Assembly: GCA_038872535.1 (NCBI GenBank)
Contig: JAVZJY010000001.1
Location: forward strand, 44,468-108,467
Origin: JASEJA01 sp038872535
GTDB taxonomy: Archaea > Thermoproteota > Bathyarchaeia > Bathyarchaeales > Bathycorpusculaceae
Direction: 5' to 3'
Length of the DNA: 64,000 nt
In this document: one piece after another, positions 16,862 through 25,077 of the stretch
Layout: the number at the start of each line of letters is the position of its first letter
Numbering within the stretch: the first letter of the stretch is position 1
Program-made: the position numbers and the translations under genes
The notes under the pieces: model-generated
The model's database searches: none
Told to the model about the DNA's origin: nothing
Seen by the model: the letters and a program-made list of their open reading frames with translations, nothing else

Positions 16862-18411
16862 GCCAAAATGAAAAGTTGCATAAAGCTGTAGAATTAACGA
16901 TTGAGGCAGGCTACCAACTCGACAAAGAAGCCTTCGAATTCCTAAGCACTGTAGCAGCAACAGAAGACCCAACCGAAATCATAAACAAAGTTATACAAAA
17001 AATAGAGACTCTAAGGGAAAAACCATTATTTATCGGCAAAAACCTTCTGGAACAACTGATAAAGGAGCAGAAACCGCCAGAAGAACCATTTCCACAGCAA
17101 CTAGAACCACCGCAAACATTACTAGAAAATCCGCCAATTCTTGGGAAGGGAAAATTCCACTCTTTTGCAAAAGATGTTGAGGCGCGTATCAAGGTTATTG
17201 ACAATCCAGCAGAAAGGCTAAGCTCAAGTGGAACAATTGAGGATTATCTGGAATATTTCCGGGACAGGTTTAAGCGTATAGAAAAATTGTTAAGACAGCG
17301 AATGGATGTTAAAAGCGCCGCTTCCCTTATAGACGCATTAAAATCTCCTGCAAACACACGGTTGAAAGTAATTGGCATGATAACGGAAAAGAGGGAAGCA
17401 AAACAAAAAATCCTGTTAACAGTGGAAGACTTAAGTGCAACCGTTACAATGTTAGTGCCTCAAAACGCATCAGAAGAAGTTCTAAAGAAGGCACGATGCC
17501 TCCTGCTTGACCAAGTTGTCTGCTTAAGCATTGTAAAGACAAGAAGCAACCTTTTAATTGTTGAAGATATAATCTTACCAGACATAGCGCAAAGGACTCC
17601 TCATAAAGCTCCGATTCCAGTTTACGCTGTACTCACGTCTGATATGCATGTGGGCAGCACAAAATTCCAAAGAGAAGCTTTTAACCGTTTCTTGTTATGG
17701 CTTAACGGCAAATATGGAAACGAAAAAATGAGGGAAATAGCGAGCCATGTCAAATATGTTTTAGTGGCGGGCGACATTGTAGACGGCATAGGAATTTACC
17801 CAAACCAGGTGAAAGAGCTAGCAATAAAAGACGTTAACGAACAGTATAGACTTGCTGGAAAATATTTCGAACAAATTCCAGACTACATAGAAGTGGCAAT
17901 CATCCCAGGAAACCATGACGCCCCCAGAAAAGCCCTGCCCCAACCACCCATATCAAACACTTTCTTGGAAAAACTGCAAGAAACACGAAGGTTCTATTCC
18001 CTTGGAAACCCTTGTTTTCTCAGCCTTCATGATGTGGAAGTGTTACTATATCACGGGCGCAGCTTAGATGACATAATTCCCACAGTTCCCGACATGAATT
18101 CTAATCAGCCGGAAAAAGCAATGAAGCTAATGCTGCAAAGTCGTCATTTAGCACCAGTATATGGCGGAAAAACTCCGTTATCTCCTGAAAACAGAGACTG
18201 CCTAGTTATAGAACGGGTTCCCGACATTTTCCATGCTGGCCACATACATGCATTAGGCTACACAAATTATCGCGGAGTTTTAGTTGTAAACTCGGGCGGA
18301 TGGCAAGAACAAACGGAATACATGAAAAGAATGGGGTTTGTCCCAACACCAGGGAAAGTTCCAGTTGTAAACCTTCAAACATTAGAAGTTAATGTCATCT
18401 CCTTCTGTTAA
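16858..18411 (+). CDS. polB: DNA polymerase D small subunit DP1 (PolB, exonuclease subunit)
   Basis: 517 residues. Helical N-terminus, OB fold at about 150-245 (RLKVIGMITEKREAKQKILL), then a calcineurin-type phosphodiesterase domain with SDMHVGS near 261, AGDIVDG near 303, IPGNHD near 350, LLYHGR near 398 and HAGHIHALG near 458. All metal ligands of the proofreading 3'-5' exonuclease are present. It pairs with DP2 (27399). ATG 16858 overlaps the DUF429 stop and is better than the in-frame TTG at 16840. The stop overlaps the convergent DUF99 gene by 4 nt. Confidence 0.95.
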   Translation: MSQNEKLHKAVELTIEAGYQLDKEAFEFLSTVAATEDPTEIINKVIQKIETLREKPLFIGKNLLEQLIKEQKPPEEPFPQQLEPPQTLLENPPILGKGKFHSFAKDVEARIKVIDNPAERLSSSGTIEDYLEYFRDRFKRIEKLLRQRMDVKSAASLIDALKSPANTRLKVIGMITEKREAKQKILLTVEDLSATVTMLVPQNASEEVLKKARCLLLDQVVCLSIVKTRSNLLIVEDIILPDIAQRTPHKAPIPVYAVLTSDMHVGSTKFQREAFNRFLLWLNGKYGNEKMREIASHVKYVLVAGDIVDGIGIYPNQVKELAIKDVNEQYRLAGKYFEQIPDYIEVAIIPGNHDAPRKALPQPPISNTFLEKLQETRRFYSLGNPCFLSLHDVEVLLYHGRSLDDIIPTVPDMNSNQPEKAMKLMLQSRHLAPVYGGKTPLSPENRDCLVIERVPDIFHAGHIHALGYTNYRGVLVVNSGGWQEQTEYMKRMGFVPTPGKVPVVNLQTLEVNVISFC

Positions 18412-18965
18412 GATAAACCACGTGCAATCAATCGCGCAGCCCGAATGGGTTCTGGAACTCTTCCACAAAAACACAATGCCCGAATCATATTGGAAGCCCA
18501 TTTAACGCTTGCACCCACTATTTCTACATATAATGGAGCCTCGCCGCTTCGAGTAACAATTTTGTGAATCGGTCCTAACTTTTGAAACACTTCCCAGCGC
18601 ATTTCCCAGTCTTCAAAATGCTTTTTGAGGGCTTGCTTCACGGCTCGGTTATCAGGTTTTGTTCGGGATATTATGATAACTGGCTTTTTGAATTTTTCAT
18701 AAATTATTGTTGGATTGATGAGGTTAAAACCAGCGAAGGATACTCCAGCAAGCATAATAGTAGTGAAATCCCATTCTTTTAGGACCTCGGCGAGTTTTTT
18801 CGTCGCATCTAACCCATCAACAGTTATTTTTACGACTTTCACGTTTTCAATGTTGGCTTCTCTGAACAAAACTGCGGCAAGAAGCGCCTCTCGCGTTATG
18901 CCTTTCTGGAAACTTCCATCTTCAACTCCTACTGTTAGCATGCTTTGAAAGGCTTTTTGCTTCAT
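18408..18965 (-). CDS. DUF99 family protein (endonuclease V-like fold), copy 1
   Basis: About 185 residues from ATG 18965, with the DUF99 pattern: LTVGVEDGSFQKG, VKITVDGLDATKKL, IMLAGVSFAGFNLIN, KPVIIISRTKPDN and a C-terminal EPIRAARLIARGL. DUF99 is related to endonuclease V by sequence; function is unproven. Its start lies inside the end of cdc6 (43-nt overlap), so it is translated behind cdc6. A diverged second copy is at 60702-61289. The position between cdc6 and PolD suggests a DNA replication or repair link, by context only. Confidence 0.82.
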   Translation of the reverse strand: MKQKAFQSMLTVGVEDGSFQKGITREALLAAVLFREANIENVKVVKITVDGLDATKKLAEVLKEWDFTTIMLAGVSFAGFNLINPTIIYEKFKKPVIIISRTKPDNRAVKQALKKHFEDWEMRWEVFQKLGPIHKIVTRSGEAPLYVEIVGASVKWASNMIRALCFCGRVPEPIRAARLIARGLS

Positions 18966-20166
18966 ATTCCACCAGACGCCCAAGCCTATTGTCACTAGCG
19001 AAGACGTCTCTAATAAGAGTGCGAGCTATTTCCAGCCTAATTTTTTTTGTTCTTCCATATCTTCCCATGCTTATAACCTTAGCATTTAACAGCCCCATCG
19101 AATCAAGTTCATTCACTAGCGTGCTTAACCGCCGCTGTGTTAGAGGTGTAACACTTAACTCTCCGCAAAGTTCAGCATAAACGTCATATATGTCGCCTGT
19201 GATGGCACTGTGAACATTTGCCCTATTCAAGTGGTACACGCTTAAAATCACAAGTTTTGAATGTAAAGTTAAGTTTCTAAGAGCCTCAACAACACGGTTG
19301 TGTTCAATGTGTTTTTCAGCCTCTCGGACATGTTCTTCAGTCACAACACTTGCGTCATTGCGTTCAGCAACTTCGCCAGCAACACGCAGCAAATCTAAAG
19401 CCCGTCTTGCATCCCCATGTTCTGCAGCCGCCAAAGCAGCGCATAAACCCAAAGCCGCCTCAGACAAAGCCCCATCACAAAATGCCAATCTTGCCCGTTC
19501 CAGCAGTATGTTACCCAATTCACTGGCGTCATAGGGTCTAAAAACAATCTCTTCCTCGCTGAGGGAGCTGAAAACACGCGGGTCAAGAAATTCCTTAAGC
19601 CGCAGGTCGTTTGATATGCCCACTAGTGATACTTTGCTTTTGCATAAATTCTCGTTTATTCTTGTCAACTCGTAAAGAAGCCTATCTCCGCGTACTTTCA
19701 CTAAAGCATCAATTTCATCTAAAACAACAATAAAAACAATTTTTAAACCATCCAAACCCGCTCTAAACCTATCAAAAACTTCGCCAACAGATAACCCTGT
19801 GAATGGAACATACACGCCTATGTTCTGGCACAGATTTGAAAAAACGCGATATTCAGACCCCGCCATGCGACAATTCACATAGCAGAATCTGACAGGCGCA
19901 TTAAACTCCTTTGCTTTAGCCTCAAGATGGCTTAAAACATATTTCGCCACTGCTGTCTTGCCTGTTCCAGTTTTTCCATATACAAAAACGTTAGAGCCTC
20001 TAGAACCCTTCAAAACTGGGGCTACGATCTCTCCAAGTTGCCTAATCTGCTCTTCTCGATGGGGCAGCTTATCAGGTAAATAATCGTGCCGTAATACTTC
20101 CCTATCTTTGAAGATTTTATTATTGTAAACAAATCTTTTGAACACTTCGTCAAGGATGTGGTTCAC
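18922..20166 (-). CDS. cdc6: Orc1/Cdc6 origin-recognition and MCM-loading ATPase
   Basis: 414 residues. AAA+ domain with Walker A GKTGTGKT at residues 64-71, Walker B VVLDEID near 150, sensor 1 VGISND near 180, then a lid with DARRAL and a C-terminal winged helix near 300-390 (LVILSVYHLNRANVHSAITG, TQRRLSTLVNELDSMGLL). It binds origins and recruits MCM. GTG 20166 is preceded by TGAGG at about 7 nt spacing. The upstream 600 nt carry origin-recognition-box-like repeats, the usual arrangement of an archaeal origin next to cdc6. Confidence 0.95.
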   Translation of the reverse strand: MNHILDEVFKRFVYNNKIFKDREVLRHDYLPDKLPHREEQIRQLGEIVAPVLKGSRGSNVFVYGKTGTGKTAVAKYVLSHLEAKAKEFNAPVRFCYVNCRMAGSEYRVFSNLCQNIGVYVPFTGLSVGEVFDRFRAGLDGLKIVFIVVLDEIDALVKVRGDRLLYELTRINENLCKSKVSLVGISNDLRLKEFLDPRVFSSLSEEEIVFRPYDASELGNILLERARLAFCDGALSEAALGLCAALAAAEHGDARRALDLLRVAGEVAERNDASVVTEEHVREAEKHIEHNRVVEALRNLTLHSKLVILSVYHLNRANVHSAITGDIYDVYAELCGELSVTPLTQRRLSTLVNELDSMGLLNAKVISMGRYGRTKKIRLEIARTLIRDVFASDNRLGRLVEYEAKSLSKHANSRS

Positions 20167-20195
20167 ATTAATTCCTCAATGATTTTTAGTGGTAA

Positions 20196-20217
20196 CACCC
20201 CATTTTCTGATAGAAAA
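20196..20217 (-). repeat. Weak origin-recognition-box-like site
   Basis: On minus it ends in GAAAATGGGGTG, sharing the GAAA and GGGGTG blocks of the better sites but not the TTCCA block. It lies 30 nt upstream of the cdc6 start, where Orc1/Cdc6 could regulate its own gene. Weak match. Confidence 0.3.
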
Positions 20218-20312
20218 ATAAGTTCTGTCATACAGAAAACTAAATGTACAACACAAAAATCCTAAAAGAAGAAGATTTTTGCATCACTTGCTATTGTATT
20301 GAATGTGAGACG

Positions 20313-20334
20313 CACCCCACAATTTCTTTTGGAA
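20313..20334 (-). repeat. Origin-recognition-box-like site 1
   Basis: Read on minus: TTCCAAAAGAAAT, then three bases, then GGGGTG. 18 of 22 positions match the site at 20494, counted by eye. It lies in opposite orientation to that site, on the other side of the AT-rich segment. Confidence 0.6.
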
Positions 20335-20493
20335 CTCTGTAAGTTAGTAGCATAATTACCTTTGATTTCTATTAGATAGAAATATACTCTGAAAGGTTAG
20401 AGACCACAAAACTTACTATAATACTTATTGTAAAAGATTTTTGACAGTTAACTAAAAAATATACAAAGTAAAATGTTTGAGATGAGCAAAACA

Positions 20494-20515
20494 TTCCAAA
20501 GGAAATGAAGGGGTG
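20494..20515 (+). repeat. Origin-recognition-box-like site 2
   Basis: TTCCAAAGGAAATGAAGGGG followed by TG. 17 of 20 positions agree with the published-type ORB core TTCCA-GT-GGAAAC-N-AAGGGG as I recall it. This is the best ORB match in the window. Confidence 0.65.
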
Positions 20516-20746
20516 TCGCTGCATGATAACTTTGATGTAAAAGTCAAAAGTTTAGACTTTCCCTTTTACTTTTACTCCTTACTTAACCAATATAGAAGTT
20601 CTAAATGCTTTCTTCAATAACGATTTGCTTACTTCATTTTTGTTCACAACTTGTAAAGACCTTGTGAAATTGACTTAACAACGCCTCTTTTCCAACTCCA
20701 CTTTCCTCAATATTGACTTTTTCTTGTCTCTTTTCTGTAAAATAGT

Positions 20747-20768
20747 CACCCCTTCTCTTCTACTGGAA
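20747..20768 (-). repeat. Origin-recognition-box-like site 3
   Basis: Read on minus: TTCCAGTAGAAGAGAAGGGG then TG; 17 of 22 positions match site 2. It lies 232 nt to the right of site 2, in inverted orientation. Confidence 0.5.
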
Positions 20769-20967
20769 ATAGGCGTTGTTTTAGTTCTCTTTTTTCTTTT
20801 TCTATTTAGAAGCAGTGTGAAGTCTGTAGAGTTAAAAGCTTTAAAAAAATTCCTTTTTTTCCTTTTTTACACTTTTAATGCCAATTTTCTTTCTTTCATT
20901 TTTACCATAACAGCTATAACTTGTGAACTGTAAAATTGTGAAATACCTTAGCAGGTGTACACCACAG

Positions 20968-21399
20968 ATGCCCGCTAAAAAAATGCGTGTTGAACTGTTC
21001 GATAGTGAAGGCAATAAATATACTGTGTCTTTTGAAGGACAAATAACCAGAGAAAAAGCTCTTCGCTTATTGGATATGGTGGAACTTCTAGGTGGAGTAT
21101 CTGCTGGTGAGAGAAATCCAGAAAGTAATAATCCGACTGTCACAAATCAACTTGATAAGTACAGCAAAGTGCGAATGATAATTCAGAAGCATTTTCCGTT
21201 GGTTTGGTTTTCTTCGCGGGAGGTTCAACTGGTTTATGAGCAAGAACTAAAAGAACCAATAAGCCTAAGCACTGTAGCAACATACCTTTACAGAATGGCG
21301 AGTAAGGGTATGCTTTCTAAAGCGGGGAATTCCAATCGCTTGAAATACAGATTGGCGCTAAGTTACCCACAATTAGCGCCTAAACAAGAAATACCATGA
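20968..21399 (+). CDS. Winged-helix-like DNA-binding protein beside the origin
   Basis: 143 residues from ATG 20968. The N-terminal strand-helix part (MRVELFDSEGNKYTVSFEG, REKALRLLDMVELLGG) is followed by a C-terminal helix-turn-helix region (YSKVRMIIQKHFPLVWFSSR, then LSTVATYLYRMASKGMLSKA) typical of winged-helix proteins. The open frame extends to 20923, but AGGTG at 20952 and the domain start favour ATG 20968. It reads away from the origin. A role in origin function or replication-linked transcription is possible from position only. Confidence 0.65.
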   Translation: MPAKKMRVELFDSEGNKYTVSFEGQITREKALRLLDMVELLGGVSAGERNPESNNPTVTNQLDKYSKVRMIIQKHFPLVWFSSREVQLVYEQELKEPISLSTVATYLYRMASKGMLSKAGNSNRLKYRLALSYPQLAPKQEIP

Positions 21400-21427
21400 T
21401 AAAACCTTAAATGCGTTTTCGCATGAC

Positions 21428-22138
21428 TTATAGGGCTTCGCTTTCCTTCTTTTTCAAAAGATTTTCCATTTCCTTTTTCACGTTATACTTAAAAGGAATT
21501 TTGCTTGTATCCCTCTCCAAGTAACCTCCTTCATAAAGCTTCTTCATCAAGCGGGCCGTATGTTCCCGGCTGAGTTTAATGCGATCTTTTATCTCGGGTG
21601 CAGTTTTAGGGCCTTCTGAAGCCAACATTTCTAGGACGGACAATTCGGTTTCTGTTAGTGGGGCTAAGGCTTTCTCTCTTTTTATGGGTATTACCGCTTC
21701 GATTTTTGCCTCTGGAACTATAGAGAGTTGACGTGTTTGTTCTTCTATTTCGGAAACTTTTGAAGCTAACTTTTCATGTGCTGTGGAAAGGGCACTTACT
21801 TTCTCGTCTACTTCACCAAGTTTTGCTGATACCTTCTCTCTATGCTCCAAAACTTCACTAAGCTTTCCCTCTAAAGAATGCACTATTTTATGTGTTTCTT
21901 CCGCTTTGTCCAGAGCCTTCTCACTTTTTGAAGAAATTGCTTCGACTTTATAAGCAATTAACTCCGTCCTTTCCGCCTCCTGTCTTAACTGCCTATTAAA
22001 ACTCAAAACAATGTCACCGATTATTTCCTTACTCTTCTCGTATTCTCTTCTAACTTTTTGCAGCTGCCTATAATACTCAAAAGCAGCACAAACAGTTAAG
22101 ACAAGTAAACTTCCCGCAATAACCAAAACATCATCCAA
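21428..22138 (-). CDS. Membrane-anchored coiled-coil protein with C-terminal winged helix
   Basis: 236 residues: one N-terminal TM helix (VLVIAGSLLVLTVCAAFEYY), a long coiled coil (about residues 30-140, heptad-rich with SSKSEKALDKAEETHKIVHS), then a MarR-like winged helix (ETELSVLEMLASEGPKTAPEI then KDRIKLSREHTARLMKKLYE). The topology places a DNA-binding domain in the cytoplasm, tethered to the membrane. GAGGTG six nt before TTG 22138 favours that start over GTG 22147. Upstream (22150-22418) are four TGTGAT-type repeats that probably regulate it. Confidence 0.72.
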   Translation of the reverse strand: MDDVLVIAGSLLVLTVCAAFEYYRQLQKVRREYEKSKEIIGDIVLSFNRQLRQEAERTELIAYKVEAISSKSEKALDKAEETHKIVHSLEGKLSEVLEHREKVSAKLGEVDEKVSALSTAHEKLASKVSEIEEQTRQLSIVPEAKIEAVIPIKREKALAPLTETELSVLEMLASEGPKTAPEIKDRIKLSREHTARLMKKLYEGGYLERDTSKIPFKYNVKKEMENLLKKKESEAL

Positions 22139-22149
22139 ACGAAACACCT

Positions 22150-22172
22150 CTGTGATTTGGGTGTGATTACGT
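22150..22172 (+). promoter_or_regulatory. TGTGAT repeat site A
   Basis: Two TGTGAT half-sites, 22151-22156 and 22162-22167, 11 nt apart and followed by TACGT. The site overlaps the start region of the coiled-coil winged-helix gene. It is looser than sites B-D. Confidence 0.4.
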
Positions 22173-22188
22173 TTACTTTAAACACGTT

Positions 22189-22204
22189 ACATCACACATC
22201 ACAG
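22189..22204 (-). promoter_or_regulatory. TGTGAT repeat site B
   Basis: Minus-strand CTGTGATGTGTGATGT. It differs from site C at one of 16 positions. A tandem TGTGAT pair with 7-nt spacing suggests a transcription-factor operator. Confidence 0.5.
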
Positions 22205-22260
22205 TTCTAACATAAAAGATTTAAAGATTACGGTAAGAGCATGGCTTTCAAGGAGCAATG

Positions 22261-22276
22261 ACGTCACACATCACAG
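22261..22276 (-). promoter_or_regulatory. TGTGAT repeat site C
   Basis: Minus-strand CTGTGATGTGTGACGT, 72 nt from site B in the same orientation. Confidence 0.5.
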
Positions 22277-22402
22277 CCACAACTATGCTTACCTGCAAAC
22301 TAACAGCATTACTTGAAAAGTTAGTTTTTGAACTATTTTTAACTTTTAGCCTTATTTTTGCTCTAGATACGTAATACTTTTAATGTTTTTATTTAGGCCA
22401 TG

Positions 22403-22418
22403 ATGTGATTTGTGACGT
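22403..22418 (+). promoter_or_regulatory. TGTGAT repeat site D
   Basis: Plus-strand ATGTGATTTGTGACGT, matching site C at 14 of 16 positions but inverted. It reaches the stop codon of the 188-residue gene at 22418, with a GTGACGTCAC palindrome at 22412-22421 across its right edge. Confidence 0.45.
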
Positions 22419-22972
22419 CACGCAATGCCTTCTGATGGATTTGAAAGCTTTTTCAAGCTATTTTCCAGTTCCTCTCTAACCATTTTTATAAGTTTTAGGT
22501 GTTCATCGAGTTCTTCGCTTTTGTTTGGTATGTTTTTGTATGCTTCCATAAAGTCATGCAATTTGTTGGCTATTTCCAGGTACGGGTCAAGTGTTGTGTC
22601 TTCAAACACTCCTAAGTATCCTAGTAGCAGTATAGTGTATATTGATTTTATGACATTTTCTTTTGCTTGTTTTAATGTTCTGTTAAAGGCTCCTCGGCTT
22701 ATTTTTGCCTTTGATAACCGTAACCTGGCTTTTTCATCGTATTTTAGTGATTTACCCGAGACATTTTCAGCCAATATATCAATAAGCAATGTTTCAAGCT
22801 GGGTTTTTGTTAATTGACTATTTTTGGCAAGTATTTTTACAATAGGGTCATTTAATGAGCTTATTAACCACGCCTGAACGCTTTCTTTAAGCTTCAAACT
22901 TTTCTCCTCACTGACCTTCTTAGATGGATACACTTTTGTATACTGTCTCCTTTTAAAACTATCGAAGTGCAT
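22418..22972 (-). CDS. Uncharacterised helical protein, about 184 residues
   Basis: From ATG 22972 (MHFDSFKRRQYTKVYPSKK). Mostly charged helices: LKESVQAWLISSLNDPIVKI, LTKTQLETLLIDILAENVSG, ARLRLSKAKISRGAFNRTLK, with a mildly hydrophobic helix SIYTILLLGYLGVFE and a C-terminal coiled-coil-like tail. The segment with regularly spaced Ser/Arg/Gly (SKAKISRGAFNRTLKQA) looks like a helix-turn-helix. No family recognised. It lies in the same direction as, and upstream of, the membrane-anchored winged-helix gene, separated by the operator cluster. Confidence 0.55.
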   Translation of the reverse strand: MHFDSFKRRQYTKVYPSKKVSEEKSLKLKESVQAWLISSLNDPIVKILAKNSQLTKTQLETLLIDILAENVSGKSLKYDEKARLRLSKAKISRGAFNRTLKQAKENVIKSIYTILLLGYLGVFEDTTLDPYLEIANKLHDFMEAYKNIPNKSEELDEHLKLIKMVREELENSLKKLSNPSEGIA

Positions 22973-23042
22973 GACAAAAATCATGTTTTATCAACACAAA
23001 CATTTTATGCTAAAGAAAACAGTGTAGGATGAGGTGCCTCCT

Positions 23043-24215
23043 TTGGTTTTAAACTTTAGCCCCGCAAATCGCCTGAAAAACCTAAAATATTCTGGAATAC
23101 GCCGCTTTTTCGATATAGCCCAGAAAAAACCGAACGCTATCAATTTAAGTGTTGGAGAACCAGATTTTATACCTCCAAAATATGCATTAGATGCTGGTTG
23201 GCAAGCCATGAAGGAGGGTAAGACACATTATACGCCCACTAATGGAATTCCTGAACTTCGAGAAGCTTTGGCGCAGAAGGCTTATCATGACTATGGGCTT
23301 AATTATGATCCAAACACTGAAATATTGGTCACTGTTGGCGGAACCGAAGCTATTTTCTTGGCGGTTGCCGGTTTGGTGAATCCTGGCGATGAGGTGCTTA
23401 TTCCAAATCCTGGATTTGTTTGTTATGAGCCGAGCGTCCTTTTGGCGGGTGGTGTTCCTGTCTCTGTTCCTTTGAGGGAGGAGAATTCTTTTAAGCCGTC
23501 CATTGAGGATGTGATTTCATGTATCACGAAAAAGTCACGTGTGATGATACTGAATTATCCAAACAATCCTACGGGTGCCGTTCTTTCCCATGATGAGGCG
23601 GCTTCTCTTGCGAAAATTGCTGTTGAACATGATATGATTGTGATTTCAGATGAGGTTTACGAGAAAATAGTTTATGATGACGTTAAGCATAGTTGCTTTG
23701 CAACTTTTCCTGGAATGCGCGAGCGCACCCTTGTCGTTAATTCTTTCTCTAAAACCTATGCAATGACAGGTTTGCGTGTTGGATACATTTATGGACCAAA
23801 AGAGCTTATTTCCTCCCTCTGGCTTGTTCACCAGTACACGGTTGCTTGTGTAGACACTCTAGCGCAATATGTTGCCTTAGCAGCATTGAAGGGATCACAA
23901 GCCTTTGTTAAGGATATGGTGCAAGAGTTTGACAGGCGAAGACGATTGATCCATAAAAGACTCATGGAGGTTGGAGGTTTTAATTGTAGCCTCCCGAAAG
24001 GAGCGTTTTACGTTTTTCCAAGCGTAAAGAATTTTGGCATGAGTTCAGAAAAATTTGCTGAGTTTCTTGTGAATGAGGCTAGTGTTGTGACCGTTCCAGG
24101 ATCTGCTTTTGGCGTTCACGGTGAAGGTTACCTAAGAATTTCTTATGCTGCTGCATATGAGAAGTTGGAGGAAGCGCTGAATCGCATAGAAAGGGCTGTT
24201 ACGAAGATTAGATAG
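23043..24215 (+). CDS. Class I PLP aminotransferase (aspartate/aromatic type)
   Basis: 390 residues, fold type I. Motifs: NLSVGEPDFIPP near residue 35, the Asn/Asp pair NYPNNPTGA near 178 and ISDEVYEKI near 208, the PLP lysine in NSFSKTYAMTGLRVGY near 240, and the C-terminal Arg in YLRISYA. It would move amino groups between glutamate and an oxo acid in amino-acid synthesis; the exact substrate is not clear. GAGGTG six nt before TTG 23043 favours that start; GTG 23034 is the longer choice. Confidence 0.87.
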   Translation: MVLNFSPANRLKNLKYSGIRRFFDIAQKKPNAINLSVGEPDFIPPKYALDAGWQAMKEGKTHYTPTNGIPELREALAQKAYHDYGLNYDPNTEILVTVGGTEAIFLAVAGLVNPGDEVLIPNPGFVCYEPSVLLAGGVPVSVPLREENSFKPSIEDVISCITKKSRVMILNYPNNPTGAVLSHDEAASLAKIAVEHDMIVISDEVYEKIVYDDVKHSCFATFPGMRERTLVVNSFSKTYAMTGLRVGYIYGPKELISSLWLVHQYTVACVDTLAQYVALAALKGSQAFVKDMVQEFDRRRRLIHKRLMEVGGFNCSLPKGAFYVFPSVKNFGMSSEKFAEFLVNEASVVTVPGSAFGVHGEGYLRISYAAAYEKLEEALNRIERAVTKIR

Positions 24216-24221
24216 ACTATT

Positions 24222-25070
24222 TTACAAGTTTTCTGCATGCTTTTTCAGTTCGTCGAAAAGTTCTGGGCGCAAATCCCTAAGTGTGGGGACAAAAGTTTCT
24301 ACGGGCTTTATGTCCGCATAATCTACATCGCACATCACAATGTCCTCCTCGTCATATTTTGCTTGAGCTAAAACTTTTCCATTAGGTCCCACAAGTCTAC
24401 TTCCTCCCCAAAACTGTAATCCATCTTCTATGCCGACAAGGTTAACATAAGCCAAGAAAGCCGTGTTTTCTATAGCCCTTGCTACTGTTAGCGCTTCAAA
24501 AAATGCTCTTCTGACGGCTGGAGATGCAGAGATGCAAACTATTAATTGGGCTCCTTTTAGTCGTGTCAGCCGGCTTACTTCTGGAAAAAATATGTCATAA
24601 CATACGATTAAGCCTATTTTCCCAATTTTTGTTTCAAATGATGTTACGTGATATCCTGCACGGAAATATCTTTTCTCTTCAAAGACACTGTGGGTTGGAA
24701 GATACATCTTTCTATATTTCCCTATGAAACCTTCTGGGCCTACGAGAACTGCTGCATTATAAAGTGTAGCTTTGGTCTTTTCACTTAATTCCGGCATGCC
24801 GAAAATGATGTATGTTTTTGTTTTTCTGGCTATGCCTTCCATGGCTTTTACTGAAGGCCCAGGTATTGTCTCTGCTAACTCGTATATTTGATCTCTAACC
24901 ACATAGCCTGTCAGTGAAAGTTCTGGAAAAATTACAAGGTCTGCGCCTTGTTTTTTAGCTTTATTTGTGATTTTTTCCATTTTCTTTATGTTTTCTTTTT
25001 TGTCTCCGCATTTGCAGCTGATCTGTGCTAGGGACAGTTTAATTTTGCCTTTCATTTTTGCTGCTTCCAT
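24222..25070 (-). CDS. Carbon-nitrogen hydrolase (nitrilase superfamily)
   Basis: 282 residues with the Glu-Lys-Cys triad: VIFPELSLTGY near residue 47, YRKMYLPTHSVFEE near 118, and LIVCYDIFFPEVSR near 154. The superfamily hydrolyses amides and also provides the glutaminase domain of glutamine-dependent NAD synthetases. The gene begins 7 nt after the nadE stop on the same strand, so it may supply ammonia to NadE or act on a related amide. A stand-alone N-carbamoyl or omega-amidase role is the alternative. Confidence 0.82.
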   Translation of the reverse strand: MEAAKMKGKIKLSLAQISCKCGDKKENIKKMEKITNKAKKQGADLVIFPELSLTGYVVRDQIYELAETIPGPSVKAMEGIARKTKTYIIFGMPELSEKTKATLYNAAVLVGPEGFIGKYRKMYLPTHSVFEEKRYFRAGYHVTSFETKIGKIGLIVCYDIFFPEVSRLTRLKGAQLIVCISASPAVRRAFFEALTVARAIENTAFLAYVNLVGIEDGLQFWGGSRLVGPNGKVLAQAKYDEEDIVMCDVDYADIKPVETFVPTLRDLRPELFDELKKHAENL

Positions 25071-25077
25071 TAAAGGG

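Larger units (their letters stand above)
20196..20768. other. Candidate chromosomal replication origin (oriC)
   Basis: The 800-nt gap upstream of cdc6 (20167-20967) has no convincing gene. It holds three ORB-like 22-mers: minus 20313-20334, plus 20494-20515 and minus 20747-20768. They resemble the archaeal origin recognition box (TTCCAGTGGAAAC, a spacer, then a G run). The first two are inverted and flank an AT-rich stretch (20335-20493) suited to unwinding. A TTCACAA/TTGTGAA inverted repeat is at 20643-20668 and a long pyrimidine tract near 20845-20870. The assignment rests on position next to cdc6 and on the repeats. Confidence 0.7.

Noticed and set aside
20724..20933. A 69-codon plus-strand frame in the origin region
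   Set aside because: Composition is low-complexity Phe/Leu/Ser from pyrimidine tracts, there is no ribosome site, and it overlaps ORB-like site 3.
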